DNA of 64,000 nucleotides from Bradyrhizobium erythrophlei (GTDB lineage Bacteria > Pseudomonadota > Alphaproteobacteria > Rhizobiales > Xanthobacteraceae), in assembly GCA_900129675.1 (NCBI GenBank), contig FSRD01000002.1, forward strand, positions 1,302,001-1,366,000, written 5' to 3'. The notes beneath the pieces were generated by a model that was given only the letters and a program-made list of their open reading frames with translations, was not told the origin of the DNA and did not search any database. The position numbers were made by a program, and so were the translations under genes. This document shows positions 1 to 8,753 of this stretch, piece by piece. Numbering within the stretch: the first letter of the stretch is position 1; the number at the start of each line of letters is the position of its first letter.

Positions 1-1
1 C

Positions 2-103
2 ATTGCCGAGCACCACGTCGAACGGGAGTTCGTCAAGCGCGAGCGGCGGCGATCCGATCCGGAGGCGCTGGCACGGCGCTCTCATGAAGGTGGTCACGAA
101 TGA
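2..103 (+). CDS. DUF3305-type protein, C-terminal end only (partial)
   Basis: An open frame enters from the left edge and ends at the TGA at 101-103, giving a charged Arg/Glu-rich tail that finishes SHEGGHE. The stop overlaps the start of the next gene in an ATGA arrangement, so the two are translationally coupled. In formate dehydrogenase operons of bradyrhizobia the gene directly before the DUF3306 gene encodes a DUF3305 protein, and that position is the main reason for the name. Only about 33 codons are visible, so the family assignment is inference from context. Confidence 0.6.
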   Translation: MAEHHVEREFVKRERRRSDPEALARRSHEGGHE

Positions 104-756
104 GCGACGAGGAATTCCTTGCGCGCTGGTCCCGCCGTAAGCAGGAGGCGAAAGCCGCTGTCGACGCCTCACTGCCATCCCCGCCAGCCGAGCCGCAGCT
201 TGCAGCGCCGCCGCCGGCTGCGGCGGTAGATCCCGCGCCGGAAGCCGTGGATCTGGCGAGCCTGCCGCCGATCGATTCGATCGACGCGGCTACCGACATC
301 ACGGCGTTCCTGCGCAAGGGTATTCCGCAGGACTTGAGCCGTGCGGCGCTTCGCCGCGCCTGGAGCGCCGATCCCGCCATCCGCGACTTCATAGGCCTTG
401 CGGAGAATGCGTGGGACTTCAACGATCCAAACGCGATGCCGGGCTTCGGGCCGCTGGATTGCTCGGCGGAGCAACTTCAGGCCCTGATCGGCCGCGTCAT
501 CGGCAGCGCGCGCAGCGTTGCCGAGAGCCTTGCGGATGCGCCGGCCGGGCAGGGCACCGGCCGACAACCGGACGATTCGGAGCGCACGCCGCCACCGCAG
601 CCGGAGGCGATCTCCGCGCACGGCGCTTCCGATGAAATTTCGACCTGCGAATTGCCCCAACCCCTTGCTGCGGTGCAATCGGAAACGCCTCACGAAGTCG
701 CGAGCAACGACGGCGCGACGGCGCGTCGCACCCATGGAGGTGCGTTGCCGCGTTAG
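100..756 (+). CDS. DUF3306 domain protein of formate dehydrogenase operon
   Basis: A 218-residue soluble protein starting MSDEEFLARWSRRKQEAK, the usual opening of DUF3306 proteins. The middle is rich in Pro, Ala and Glu, and a recognisable block with TDITAFLRKGIPQDLSRAALR and WSADPAIRDFIGLAENAWDFN lies around residues 65-110. The last 70 residues are low-complexity. No catalytic motif is visible. DUF3306 genes sit next to DUF3305, TorD-like chaperone and Fdh structural genes, so a role in maturation of the formate dehydrogenase is plausible but has not been shown. The ATG overlaps the preceding stop, and a GGTGG-like ribosome site lies just upstream. Confidence 0.85.
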   Translation: MSDEEFLARWSRRKQEAKAAVDASLPSPPAEPQLAAPPPAAAVDPAPEAVDLASLPPIDSIDAATDITAFLRKGIPQDLSRAALRRAWSADPAIRDFIGLAENAWDFNDPNAMPGFGPLDCSAEQLQALIGRVIGSARSVAESLADAPAGQGTGRQPDDSERTPPPQPEAISAHGASDEISTCELPQPLAAVQSETPHEVASNDGATARRTHGGALPR

Positions 757-826
757 CCCATCGACCAAGGGCTATATAGCCTCAGACTATGCGATCAATT
801 GACCGGTTCCCCACCGAGGTCTAATC

Positions 827-1651
827 TTGGAATCGTTCAAAAAATACGCGCTTCCGCACCAGCGATGGGAGGTCCAGTTGCGCGATGCGGGCCTTACTCA
901 TGCGATCGATGCGGCAGGCGGTGTAGCTCAGCTCGCCCGCAAAATCGGCATTGCGCAGCCGTCGGTACCGAACTGGAGCCGGGTGCCTGCCCAGCGAGTG
1001 ATCACCGTCGAAACGGCGACCGGCGTATCGCGCGCGGAATTGCGGCCCGATCTCTATGACGAGAGCGCCATGCCTGACGTTGATCCCGTCGATGCCGCGC
1101 GCGGCCAGGAATATGCGCTGCTTGCGGCCTTGTTGTCATCGACACCGCCGAAGGCATTGCTCGACCAGATCACGCGGCTCTCCGACGATGCAACGCCACT
1201 TGGACGTGCCCATGCCGCGCTCGCCGAGGCCGCATCGAGGGCCGTCGCGTCCGATGTCGAACGCGAATATTTCGATCTGTTCGTCGGCCTTGGGCGCGGC
1301 GAAGTGCTGCCCTATGCATCCTATTATCTCACCGGCTTTCTCAACGAGCGTCCACTGTCGCGCCTGCGCGACGACCTCGCCGCACTCGGCATCGAGCGCG
1401 TCGAGAACAATTTCGAGCCCGAGGACCACGCGGCGACACTGTGCGAAATCATGGCGGGTTTTGCCGAGGGGCGGTTCGATGCGTCGGCGGACGCGCAGCG
1501 CGCCTTCTTCGAGAAACACGTGTCGCCCTGGATGGGCCGTCTGTTTTCCGACATGGAGACTGCGGAGAACGCAAGATTTTACCGGGCGGTCGGTGCGCTC
1601 GGCCGTCTGTTTATCGAAATCGAGGCTGAGGCATTTACGATCGCGAACTGA
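827..1651 (+). CDS. TorD-family chaperone with N-terminal Cro/YdaS-like HTH domain
   Basis: A 274-residue protein. Residues of about 85-274 form a TorD/DmsD-type all-helical chaperone domain with EYFDLFVGLGRGEVLPYAS, the typical place where these chaperones contact the twin-arginine leader of a molybdoenzyme. Residues of about 20-75 look like a small helix-turn-helix (AIDAAGGVAQLARKIGIAQP then SVPNWSRVPAQRV), as in Cro or YdaS proteins. It probably guards molybdenum-cofactor insertion and export of the catalytic subunit encoded two genes downstream. The start chosen is TTG at 827, behind a GAGG at 816-819. An ATG at 866 would cut into the HTH. Whether the HTH still binds DNA is unknown. Confidence 0.82.
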   Translation: MESFKKYALPHQRWEVQLRDAGLTHAIDAAGGVAQLARKIGIAQPSVPNWSRVPAQRVITVETATGVSRAELRPDLYDESAMPDVDPVDAARGQEYALLAALLSSTPPKALLDQITRLSDDATPLGRAHAALAEAASRAVASDVEREYFDLFVGLGRGEVLPYASYYLTGFLNERPLSRLRDDLAALGIERVENNFEPEDHAATLCEIMAGFAEGRFDASADAQRAFFEKHVSPWMGRLFSDMETAENARFYRAVGALGRLFIEIEAEAFTIAN

Positions 1652-1680
1652 CCTGAGGCGGATGGTCCGGGAGAGATGCG

Positions 1681-1890
1681 ATGAGCAACGAAAAGGAAGC
1701 GAAGGTCGGTCGGCGTGATTTCCTGCGAAAGGTCGGCGTCGGCACGGTGGGTGCCGGGGCGACGCTGGCGACGCCGTTGATCTCATCCGCGCAGGCGGAC
1801 AGCGAGAGCAACGATGAGAAGAGAAAGGCGCGCTATCAGGAGACGGATCATGTGAAGGAATATTACCGCGTCAATCGTTATCCTGCCTGA
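1681..1890 (+). CDS. Small twin-arginine signal peptide protein of formate dehydrogenase locus
   Basis: A 69-residue protein with a clear Tat signal: RRDFLRKVGVGTVGAGATLA near residues 11-30, followed by an Ala-rich cleavage region (SSAQA). The mature part is only about 35 charged residues ending in DHVKEYYRVNRYPA. It matches the short formate-dehydrogenase-region Tat target proteins found directly before the catalytic subunit gene in many proteobacteria. The function of these peptides is not known; a role as an accessory or assembly subunit is inferred from position. It lies 29 bases after the chaperone and 11 bases before fdhA, inside one operon. Confidence 0.85.
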   Translation: MSNEKEAKVGRRDFLRKVGVGTVGAGATLATPLISSAQADSESNDEKRKARYQETDHVKEYYRVNRYPA

Positions 1891-1901
1891 GGGAGGCGGC
1901 C

Positions 1902-4853
1902 GTGCTGATCAAGAGAACACAACGCCAGCGTTCCGAAGCCCAATCCCGCGGATCGATCGCCGCGTCACTTTCGGCGCAAGGTGGCGGTTTCGACCGCCGT
2001 GCCTTCCTGCGTCGATCTGGCGTCGTCGGCGGCGGTCTCGCCGCACTGAGCACGCTGCCGGTCGGCAGCGTGCGCAAAGCGGAAGCGGCAATGGCCGGTC
2101 CGCTCACCTCAGGGGCGACCGTCCGCAAGAGCGTCTGCACGCATTGCTCCGTCGGCTGCACCGTGACGGCGGAGGTCCTCAACGGCGTCTGGATCGGACA
2201 GGAGCCGAGCTGGGCGTCGCCGATCAATCGCGGCTCACATTGCGCCAAGGGTGCCTCGGTGCGCGAACTAGTCCATAGCGACCGAAGGCTCCGTTACCCG
2301 ATGAAGCTTGTGGACGGCAAATGGACCCGCGTCTCCTGGGATACCGCGGTCAACGAGATCGGCGACAAGCTGTTGCAGATTCGCGAGAAGTCGAGCGGCG
2401 ATTCCGTCTATTGGCTCGGCTCGGCCAAGATGACCAACGAAGGCGCGTATCTGTTCCGCAAGCTCGGCGCGTTCTGGGGCACCAACAACACCGACCACCA
2501 GGCGCGCATCTGCCATTCGACTACCGTGACCGGCGTGGCCAATACCTGGGGCTACGGCGCGATGACCAACAGTTTCAACGATATCCGCAATGCCAAGACC
2601 CAGATGATCATGGGCGGCAATCCGGCCGAGGCGCATCCGGTATCGTTGCAGCATCTGCTCGAGGGCAAGGAGCTCCAAAAGGCAAACTTTATCGTGATCG
2701 ACCCGCGCCTGACGCGCACCGCGGCCCACGCGACTGAATATGTTCGTATGCGGCCGGGCACCGATATCCCGGTGCTCTACGGCATGATGTGGCACATCCT
2801 CCAAAACGGGTGGGAGGACAAGGAATTCATCAAGCAGCGCGTCTACGGTTTCGACGATCTCCGCAAGGAAGTCGATAAATGGAATCCGGAAGAAGTGGAG
2901 CGTGTTAGCGGCATTCCGGGCGAACAGCTCAAGCGTGTTGCCAAGATCTTCGCCACGGAGAAGCCGTCAACGCTGATCTGGGCCATGGGCCAGACCCAGA
3001 AGACGGTCGGCACCGCCAATGTGCGGACGAGTTGCATCTTGCTCTTGATGACCGGCAATGTCGGCAAAGCGGGCACAGGCGCCAACATCTTCCGCGGCCA
3101 CGACAATGTGCAGGGAGCAACCGACGTCGGGCTCGATATCGTCACGCTGCCGTTCTATTACGGGCTGGCGGAGGGCGCCTGGAAGCACTGGTCCCGGGTT
3201 TGGGAGGTCGACTATGACTTCCTGAAGTCGCGCTTCGAATCCAAACAGATCATGGAAACCCCCGGCATCCCGCTCACGCGCTGGTTCGACGCGGTGACGT
3301 TGCCGAAAGATCAGGTCGCGCAGAAGGATAATGTGCGGGCTGTGTTCGTGCAGGGACACGCCAGCAACAGCATCACCCGCATTCCCGAATCCCTGAACGG
3401 CCTGAAGGCGCTCGAATTGCTTGTGATAGCGGACCCGCATCCGACCACCTGGGCATCGCTTGCCGTGGAGGCCGGGCGCAAGGACGGCGTCTACATCCTT
3501 CCGGTTGCCACGCAGTTCGAGTGCAAGGGTTCGCGCGTCGCCTCGAACCGCTCGCTGCAATGGGGCGAGCAGATCGTCAAACCGATCTTTGAGTCGAAGG
3601 ACGACCTGGAGGTCATCTATCTGATGGCGAAGAAGTTCGGCTTTGCCGAGCAGATGTTCAAGAACATCAAGGTCGAGAACAATCTGCCTGAAGCGGAGGA
3701 TGTGCTCCGCGAGATGAACCGCGGCAGCTGGTCGACCGGCTATTGCGGGCAGTCGCCCGAGCGGCTCAAGGCGCACATGAAGAAACAGGCGAAGTTCGAC
3801 ATGCTGACGATGCGGGCGCCCAAGGACGACCCTGAAGTCGGCGGCGACTATTACGGCCTGCCCTGGCCGTGCTGGGGCTCACCGGATGTCAGGCATCCAG
3901 GTACGCCGCTGCTCTACAACACAAATCTTGGCGTGATGGACGGAGGCGGCACGTTCCGGCCGCGTTTCGGCATCGAGCGCGAGGAGAAGCTTCCCGACGG
4001 CACGACGCGAAAGGTCAGCCTGCTGGCGGACGGGTCCTATTCCAAGGATTCGGAAATCAAGGACGGCTATCCAGAATTCACACTGGCGAGCCTGAAGAAG
4101 CTCGGCTGGGACAAGGACCTGACCGAAGCGGAGATGGCCACGATCGACAAGGTCAATCCTGCCAATCCAGACGCGGTGTCATGGTCGCTCGACCTGTCGG
4201 GCGGCATCCAGCGGGTGGCGCTGATGCACGGCTGCGTTCCCTACGGCAACGGCAAGGCCCGCATGAACGCATTCGGATTGCCGGATCCGATTCCGGTTCA
4301 CCGCGAGCCGATCTACACGCCGCGGGTCGACCTGGTCGCCAAATATCCGACGTTGCCGGACGCCAAGCAATTCCGAGTGCCCAATATCGGCTTCTCCGTG
4401 CAGAAGGCGGCGGTGGAGAAGGGAATTGCAAAACAATTCCCGCTGATCCTCTCCTCGGGGCGTCTTGTCGAATACGAGGGCGGCGGCGAGGAGACGCGGA
4501 CCAATCCGTGGCTCGCCGAACTGCAGCAGGACATGTTCATCGAGATCAGCCCGGCCGATGCCGCCGATCGCGGCATCAAGGACGGCGGCTGGGTGTGGGT
4601 CACGGGCGCCGAGAGCGATTCCAAGGCCAAGATGAAGGCGCTCGTTACCGAGCGTGTCGGCAAGGGCGTCGCCTGGATGCCGTTCCATTTCGGCGGCTGG
4701 TTCGCCGGCCGGGATCTTCGTGGAAACTACCCGAAGGGCACCGATCCGTTTGTTCTCGGCGAAAGCGCGAACACGATCACCACCTATGGATATGATCCGG
4801 CGACCGGCATGCAGGAGCCCAAAGTCACTCTCTGCCAAATCGCGGCGGCATAA
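1902..4853 (+). CDS. fdhA: Formate dehydrogenase catalytic (molybdopterin) subunit
   Basis: A 983-residue molybdopterin oxidoreductase that oxidises formate to CO2 on the periplasmic side and passes electrons to the iron-sulfur subunit. The Tat leader has its twin Arg near residues 32-33 (RRAFLRRSG). A [4Fe-4S] site follows (VCTHCSVGC, then SHCAKG near residue 113). The metal ligand position reads ARICHST near residue 204, so this is a cysteine rather than a selenocysteine enzyme. Molybdopterin domains fill the middle, and the dinucleotide-binding domain is at the C-terminus. The start is GTG, placed by a GGGAGG at 1891-1896. Length and order fit the FdhN/Fdh3-like membrane-linked class. Confidence 0.95.
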   Translation: MLIKRTQRQRSEAQSRGSIAASLSAQGGGFDRRAFLRRSGVVGGGLAALSTLPVGSVRKAEAAMAGPLTSGATVRKSVCTHCSVGCTVTAEVLNGVWIGQEPSWASPINRGSHCAKGASVRELVHSDRRLRYPMKLVDGKWTRVSWDTAVNEIGDKLLQIREKSSGDSVYWLGSAKMTNEGAYLFRKLGAFWGTNNTDHQARICHSTTVTGVANTWGYGAMTNSFNDIRNAKTQMIMGGNPAEAHPVSLQHLLEGKELQKANFIVIDPRLTRTAAHATEYVRMRPGTDIPVLYGMMWHILQNGWEDKEFIKQRVYGFDDLRKEVDKWNPEEVERVSGIPGEQLKRVAKIFATEKPSTLIWAMGQTQKTVGTANVRTSCILLLMTGNVGKAGTGANIFRGHDNVQGATDVGLDIVTLPFYYGLAEGAWKHWSRVWEVDYDFLKSRFESKQIMETPGIPLTRWFDAVTLPKDQVAQKDNVRAVFVQGHASNSITRIPESLNGLKALELLVIADPHPTTWASLAVEAGRKDGVYILPVATQFECKGSRVASNRSLQWGEQIVKPIFESKDDLEVIYLMAKKFGFAEQMFKNIKVENNLPEAEDVLREMNRGSWSTGYCGQSPERLKAHMKKQAKFDMLTMRAPKDDPEVGGDYYGLPWPCWGSPDVRHPGTPLLYNTNLGVMDGGGTFRPRFGIEREEKLPDGTTRKVSLLADGSYSKDSEIKDGYPEFTLASLKKLGWDKDLTEAEMATIDKVNPANPDAVSWSLDLSGGIQRVALMHGCVPYGNGKARMNAFGLPDPIPVHREPIYTPRVDLVAKYPTLPDAKQFRVPNIGFSVQKAAVEKGIAKQFPLILSSGRLVEYEGGGEETRTNPWLAELQQDMFIEISPADAADRGIKDGGWVWVTGAESDSKAKMKALVTERVGKGVAWMPFHFGGWFAGRDLRGNYPKGTDPFVLGESANTITTYGYDPATGMQEPKVTLCQIAAA

Positions 4854-4865
4854 GGAGCAACGACT

Positions 4866-5462
4866 ATGGCACGTATGAAATTCCTCTGCGACGCCGACCG
4901 TTGCATCGAATGCAATGCCTGCGTGACAGCCTGCAAGAACGAGCACGAGGTGCCCTGGGGCATCAACCGGCGCCGCGTCGTCACCATCAACGACGGCAAG
5001 CCGGGCGAACGCTCCATCTCGATGGCCTGCATGCATTGCACGGATGCGCCCTGTCAGGCGGTATGCCCGGTCAACTGCTTCTACACCACCGCCGACGGCG
5101 TGGTGCTGCACTCCAAGGACCTCTGCATCGGCTGCGGATATTGCTTCTACGCCTGTCCGTTCGGCGCGCCGCAATATCCGAAGGTCGGCAACTTCGGTTC
5201 GCGCGGCAAGATGGACAAATGCACATTCTGCGCGGGCGGCCCCGAGGCTGATGGCAGCAAAGAGGAATATGAGAAGTATGGCGCGAACCGTCTCGCCGAG
5301 GGTAAGCTGCCGCTCTGTGCCGAAATGTGCTCGACCAAGTCGCTGCTGGCCGGCGATGGCGAGATCATCGCCCAAATCTACAAGGAGCGCGTCACCAAGC
5401 GCGGCTACGGCTCCGGCGCCTGGGGCTGGAAGACCGCCTACCGCGAAACGATCGGGTCCTGA
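4866..5462 (+). CDS. fdhB: Formate dehydrogenase iron-sulfur subunit (Fdh3B type)
   Basis: A 198-residue ferredoxin-like subunit carrying four cysteine clusters in order: CIECNACVTACKNEHEVPWG, CMHCTDAPCQAVCP, CIGCGYCFYACPFGAP, and a last group built from CTFCAGG plus LCAEMCSTKSLL. These bind four [4Fe-4S] centres that carry electrons from the catalytic subunit to the cytochrome b subunit. No export signal of its own is visible; such subunits are exported by riding with the Tat-bearing catalytic partner. It lies 12 bases after fdhA, behind a GGAG ribosome site. Confidence 0.95.
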   Translation: MARMKFLCDADRCIECNACVTACKNEHEVPWGINRRRVVTINDGKPGERSISMACMHCTDAPCQAVCPVNCFYTTADGVVLHSKDLCIGCGYCFYACPFGAPQYPKVGNFGSRGKMDKCTFCAGGPEADGSKEEYEKYGANRLAEGKLPLCAEMCSTKSLLAGDGEIIAQIYKERVTKRGYGSGAWGWKTAYRETIGS

Positions 5463-5501
5463 CAATCGGCGCGCAGGGCGACTAGATCGAGGAGGAGGCT
5501 G

Positions 5502-6503
5502 ATGGCGTCTTTTGGAAGATATATCCGCCTGGCACTCGGCGCCTGGGCGTTCGTGCTGCTCGTGGCCATTTCGATGCCCGCAGCCGCGCAGCAGGTCAAC
5601 CCGACCGCAAGCTCGGTGAAAGAGCAGCAGCTTCTCCAGGAGCTCAACCGGATCCAGGGGCGCGTCAGCATACCCGATCAGCGTTCGGGCGTGCTCGAGC
5701 AGCCGGCGGGACGCGACTGGCGCGAATTCCGCAATGTGACGCTGCGCTGGGTCGGCGGCATCGCCATCCTCGGCATGCTGGCACTGCTCGTCGTCTTCTA
5801 CCTCAGCCGCGGCATGGTGCGGTTGCAAAGTGGCAGATCCGGCCGCACCGTGGAGCGCTTTTCCGCCTTTGAGCGCTTCGTGCACTGGATGACGGCGACC
5901 TGTTTCATCATTCTCGCGGTCTCGGGGTTGAACATCACCTTCGGCCGCCCGTTGCTGCTGCCGCTGATCGGCTTCGAAGCGTTCTCCGAATGGTCGCAGT
6001 GGGCGAAATATGCCCACAATTATCTGAGCTTCCCCTTCACCATCGGCGTCGTGCTGATCTTTTTGATGTGGATCGGGGGCAACATTCCTAACAAGATGGA
6101 TATCCAGTGGATAAAGCGGGGCGGAGGCATCGTCGGCCACGATCATCCTCCGGCCTATCGATTTAACGCCGGCCAGAAGGCGATCTACTGGATCGTCGTG
6201 ATTGGCGGCGGGTTGGTTGCAGCGACCGGCTACGAGCTGATGTTCCCCTTCTATCTCTCCGGCATCGAGGGGATGCAGTTGGCTCAGATCGTGCATTCCA
6301 TTGTCGCGGTGCTATTCATCGCCGTGATGTTCGCGCATATCTACATCGGCACTATCGGCATGGAAGGCGCTTTCGAGGCGATGGGCTCGGGCACGGTGGA
6401 CGTCAACTGGGCGCGCGAGCACCACAGCCTGTGGCTCGAAGAGCAAAGCGCCCGAACCGGGCCCAATGGCACCCAGCCGCAACCGGCGACAGCGGCGGAA
6501 TAA
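5502..6503 (+). CDS. fdhC: Formate dehydrogenase cytochrome b subunit (gamma)
   Basis: A 333-residue membrane subunit. Residues 1-30 form a cleavable signal (ALGAWAFVLLVAISMPAAAQ). A further hydrophobic segment lies near residue 85, followed by the four-helix cytochrome b556 core with conserved histidines (FERFVHWMTA, YAHNYLSF, QIVHSIVAVL, FAHIYIGTIGMEGAFEAMGS). It anchors the complex and transfers electrons to the quinone pool. The last 45 residues are polar. The start has a GGAGGA site at 5490-5495. It is the last gene of the operon. Confidence 0.93.
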   Translation: MASFGRYIRLALGAWAFVLLVAISMPAAAQQVNPTASSVKEQQLLQELNRIQGRVSIPDQRSGVLEQPAGRDWREFRNVTLRWVGGIAILGMLALLVVFYLSRGMVRLQSGRSGRTVERFSAFERFVHWMTATCFIILAVSGLNITFGRPLLLPLIGFEAFSEWSQWAKYAHNYLSFPFTIGVVLIFLMWIGGNIPNKMDIQWIKRGGGIVGHDHPPAYRFNAGQKAIYWIVVIGGGLVAATGYELMFPFYLSGIEGMQLAQIVHSIVAVLFIAVMFAHIYIGTIGMEGAFEAMGSGTVDVNWAREHHSLWLEEQSARTGPNGTQPQPATAAE

Positions 6504-6630
6504 GAGCTGGACTTTTAAGACGTTGACGACCGGTCGACTGCGCTGCGCAACCACCGCGGCGGAAGACTTTCAGGTCGCTCGGAATCTGCATGCTGTTCCG
6601 AAGTTCGATGCTGCGCTTAGCCGGATTCGG

Positions 6631-6753
6631 TTACAGGCGGACTGCTGACGTGGAGAACGCCTGTTGAACAGGCTCTTGTAGCCCGTCGAGAATCACGACG
6701 GCAGCGGACGCAATGACGATGGCAGCCGCACAAGCCAACACAAATGCCTTCAT
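6631..6753 (-). CDS. 40-residue single-span small membrane protein
   Basis: The reverse strand reads a 40-residue peptide beginning MKAFVLACAAAIVIASAAVV and ending STSAVRL, with a GGAG site six bases before the ATG. It is one hydrophobic helix plus a short polar tail containing LDGLQEPVQQAF. I recognise the pattern (MKAF-hydrophobic-QEP-FSTS-VRL) from short conserved hypothetical proteins in bradyrhizobia; this is memory, not a search. Function is unknown. It is too short for usual gene callers, lies in the gap after the formate dehydrogenase operon and is transcribed towards it. Confidence 0.65.
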   Translation of the reverse strand: MKAFVLACAAAIVIASAAVVILDGLQEPVQQAFSTSAVRL

Positions 6754-6854
6754 GGCGATCTCCCGGTACACGACGTCAACTTCGTAACTATATGGTGACT
6801 ACCCGCGCACACAACAGGGGGCGCCGGAGGCTCGCTGCGGGGCGTCGGCCCTGG

Positions 6855-7061
6855 CTATTTCCTGGAGTCCCTCGGAAAGACCAACGAGCGGTCATCGAAG
6901 TCCTGGACCGGGAGCTCACCCAGCCGATCCGCGTTTCGGAGCTCTTGGACCGGCGGCATGCCAGTCCCGCCGATGGGGAAGAGCGAGTGGGATTTGAGGA
7001 CACTGGTCGCTGCACCTATCGCAACCAGGACGGCAATCACGGAAGGGGCAAGGCGCATCAT
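6855..7061 (-). CDS. Small secreted or anchored hypothetical protein
   Basis: A 68-residue reading frame starting MMRLAPSVIAVLVAIGAATS, a signal-like hydrophobic start, then a polar region with LFPIGGTGMPPVQELRNAD. A GGAG lies eight bases before the ATG. It is not a family I can name. The hydrophobic start, the ribosome site and the shared strand with the 40-residue gene downstream support it as real. The two may form a small transcription unit. Confidence 0.5.
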   Translation of the reverse strand: MMRLAPSVIAVLVAIGAATSVLKSHSLFPIGGTGMPPVQELRNADRLGELPVQDFDDRSLVFPRDSRK

Positions 7062-7716
7062 GCGTCATCTCCATTCGTTTCAGGTCATCTCCCGAGACAA
7101 TTGGACTAGGCCGAAATGCGCCACAGCGATGTGAGCTGTCTCACGCCCGCTTTGGAAATTTCTCGATTTAGGACGTACAGGGGGCTCGAGTTGCCTCCAG
7201 TGGGAACATTCGGGGTGGTTGGCCGATTCAAGCCTGCTCGAGAACTGGATCGACGGCGGCGAACGAAGGATATGGTTTTTGTACGAATCGATCCGTATTT
7301 CGGTCTGACGACGGCTGAGCCAAGACTGGCTCCGTGCACGCCATTTTCTGCAACGCTCGTGGGCATTCCTTGGAATCGGACGCCGTTCGGCGTCGCGAAG
7401 CGTTGCCGACCGATGATCCGCCTCAGACGGGCGCGCCAATCGTCCAAGACGAGAGACAAAACGACAAGATTTTCGGGTGGTTGCAGACGTAGGTTTGCCC
7501 AAAATGACAAGCTGGATCCAGGTTTTGCTCGAGTTTCAACGCGACTGGACCAGGAAGGAAACCACGGTGCCAGAGCCATCGTTGAATCGAATGGCGGTGG
7601 CTACGGCCTGGGCCTCCCATACGCAAGAGACATGATTCATCCGGCCTGACGATTGCTCACGACCCTGCGCCTAGACGAAAGCGAACCGACCAACCTAACC
7701 AACGGAGACCGAGGCA
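7062..7716. other. 655-base gap with no convincing gene
   Basis: Long open frames exist on both strands but their translations are Arg/Pro-rich with no recognisable domain, signal or ribosome site. One short frame, 7504-7635 on the plus strand, gives a 43-residue peptide (MTSWIQVLLEFQRDWTRKET...) with normal-looking composition. It has no clear ribosome site and I would not call it a gene. The last 60 bases hold the leader of the next gene, including a GGAG at 7702-7705. Confidence 0.4.
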
Positions 7717-8373
7717 ATGTCCAAGCTCGAAATGCTTACCCCGCAGAACAGCGCGATCGCGCTGATCGACTACCAGCCGGCGATGTACCAGGGCGTGCAG
7801 TCGCACGATCGTATCGTGACTTTCAACAACGTCCAGATCCTCGCGAAGGCCGCTAAGCTGTTCGGCATCCCCACGGTGCTTTCGACGGTGGCGAAGGATT
7901 CCTTCTCCGGGCCGTTCATGCCCGAGGTGCTCGAACTGTTCCCGAAGCACGACGTCATCGACCGTACCTCAATGAACTCCTGGCTGAACGAGAACTTCCG
8001 CGAGGCGATACATGCTACCGGGCGAAAGAAGATCGTCGTCGCAGGCCTTTGGACGGAGGCATGCGTGATGTTTCCGACCATCGACATGCTGAGGGAAGGC
8101 TTCGAGATCTATGTCGCAGCAGACGCCTGCGGCGACCTTTCGCTTGAGGCTCACAACCGTTCCATGGACCGGGCGGTGCAGGCCGGCGCCGTGCCGATCA
8201 CCTCAGCTCAATACCTGTTCGAGCTTCAGCAGGATTGGGCGCGCTCGGAAACCTATGAGGGCGTGATGGATATCCTGCGCGCGCATTCGCCCTACGGGAT
8301 CCAGGTGCGCTTCTCGAAATGGGCACTCGGCGAACATGCTTCCGAGGCCGGTCCGGCCAAGAAGATCGCGTAA
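7717..8373 (+). CDS. Isochorismatase-family hydrolase (YcaC-like)
   Basis: A 218-residue alpha/beta protein of the cysteine-hydrolase superfamily. The catalytic Asp is in IALIDYQPAM (residue 18) and the nucleophilic Cys in LWTEACVMFP (residue 116), preceded by the usual VVAG strand. The region around IDRTSMNSWLN fits the YcaC subgroup, whose true substrate is unknown. It is cytoplasmic, with no signal. It is the first gene of a same-strand run leading through XapX and an amidohydrolase, an arrangement I know from other alphaproteobacteria, so an accessory hydrolase for a small amide or ester is likely. Confidence 0.88.
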   Translation: MSKLEMLTPQNSAIALIDYQPAMYQGVQSHDRIVTFNNVQILAKAAKLFGIPTVLSTVAKDSFSGPFMPEVLELFPKHDVIDRTSMNSWLNENFREAIHATGRKKIVVAGLWTEACVMFPTIDMLREGFEIYVAADACGDLSLEAHNRSMDRAVQAGAVPITSAQYLFELQQDWARSETYEGVMDILRAHSPYGIQVRFSKWALGEHASEAGPAKKIA

Positions 8374-8403
8374 TCCCAGACCCATCTGCAACGGAGGTTT
8401 GTT

Positions 8404-8688
8404 GTGAAAGTCTATTTGATTTCACTGGGAGCCGGCGTGCTGGTGGGAGTGATTTATGCGTTGTTGAACGTACGGTCACCGGCGCCGCCGATCGTGGCGC
8501 TGGTGGGCCTGCTGGGGATTTTGATCGGCGAGCAAGTGCCGCCTCTCGTGATGCAGATCTGGCGCAACGAGCCCGTCGCCTTGTCCTGGATTCATCAGAT
8601 CCGGCCGCATGTTTTCGGCCAACTGCCGGAAGGCAAAACTGATTCCGAAACCGTGAAGGCTCGTCACGGAGTCCGGGACACGGGCTGA
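8404..8688 (+). CDS. XapX domain membrane protein (DUF1427)
   Basis: A 94-residue protein starting MKVYLISLGAGVLVGVIYAL, two hydrophobic helices linked by NVRSPAPPIVALVGLLGILIG. This is the XapX signature, with the conserved RSPAPP turn. The C-terminal 40 residues are polar. XapX proteins are small inner-membrane proteins of unknown role, often beside YcaC-type hydrolases, as here. It starts 30 bases after the hydrolase with a GGAGG at 8392-8396. Confidence 0.88.
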   Translation: MKVYLISLGAGVLVGVIYALLNVRSPAPPIVALVGLLGILIGEQVPPLVMQIWRNEPVALSWIHQIRPHVFGQLPEGKTDSETVKARHGVRDTG

Positions 8689-8753
8689 CAAGACCTGCTG
8701 CCGGCCGCAACGCTCCGCGTGTCGACACGCCTTCAACAATTAAAGGAACGGCA

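Noticed and set aside
2502..2520. Possible selenocysteine codon in the formate dehydrogenase active site
   Set aside because: The codon in ARICHST is TGC (Cys), not TGA, and no in-frame TGA occurs.
4179..6296. A 705-codon reverse-strand open frame across fdhA, fdhB and fdhC
   Set aside because: High-GC shadow of strongly coding plus-strand genes; the translation is His/Arg/Asp-rich with no domain.
7116..7649. A 177-codon plus-strand frame in the gap before the isochorismatase gene
   Set aside because: No ribosome site, Arg-rich, no family resemblance, and an equally long reverse frame overlaps it.
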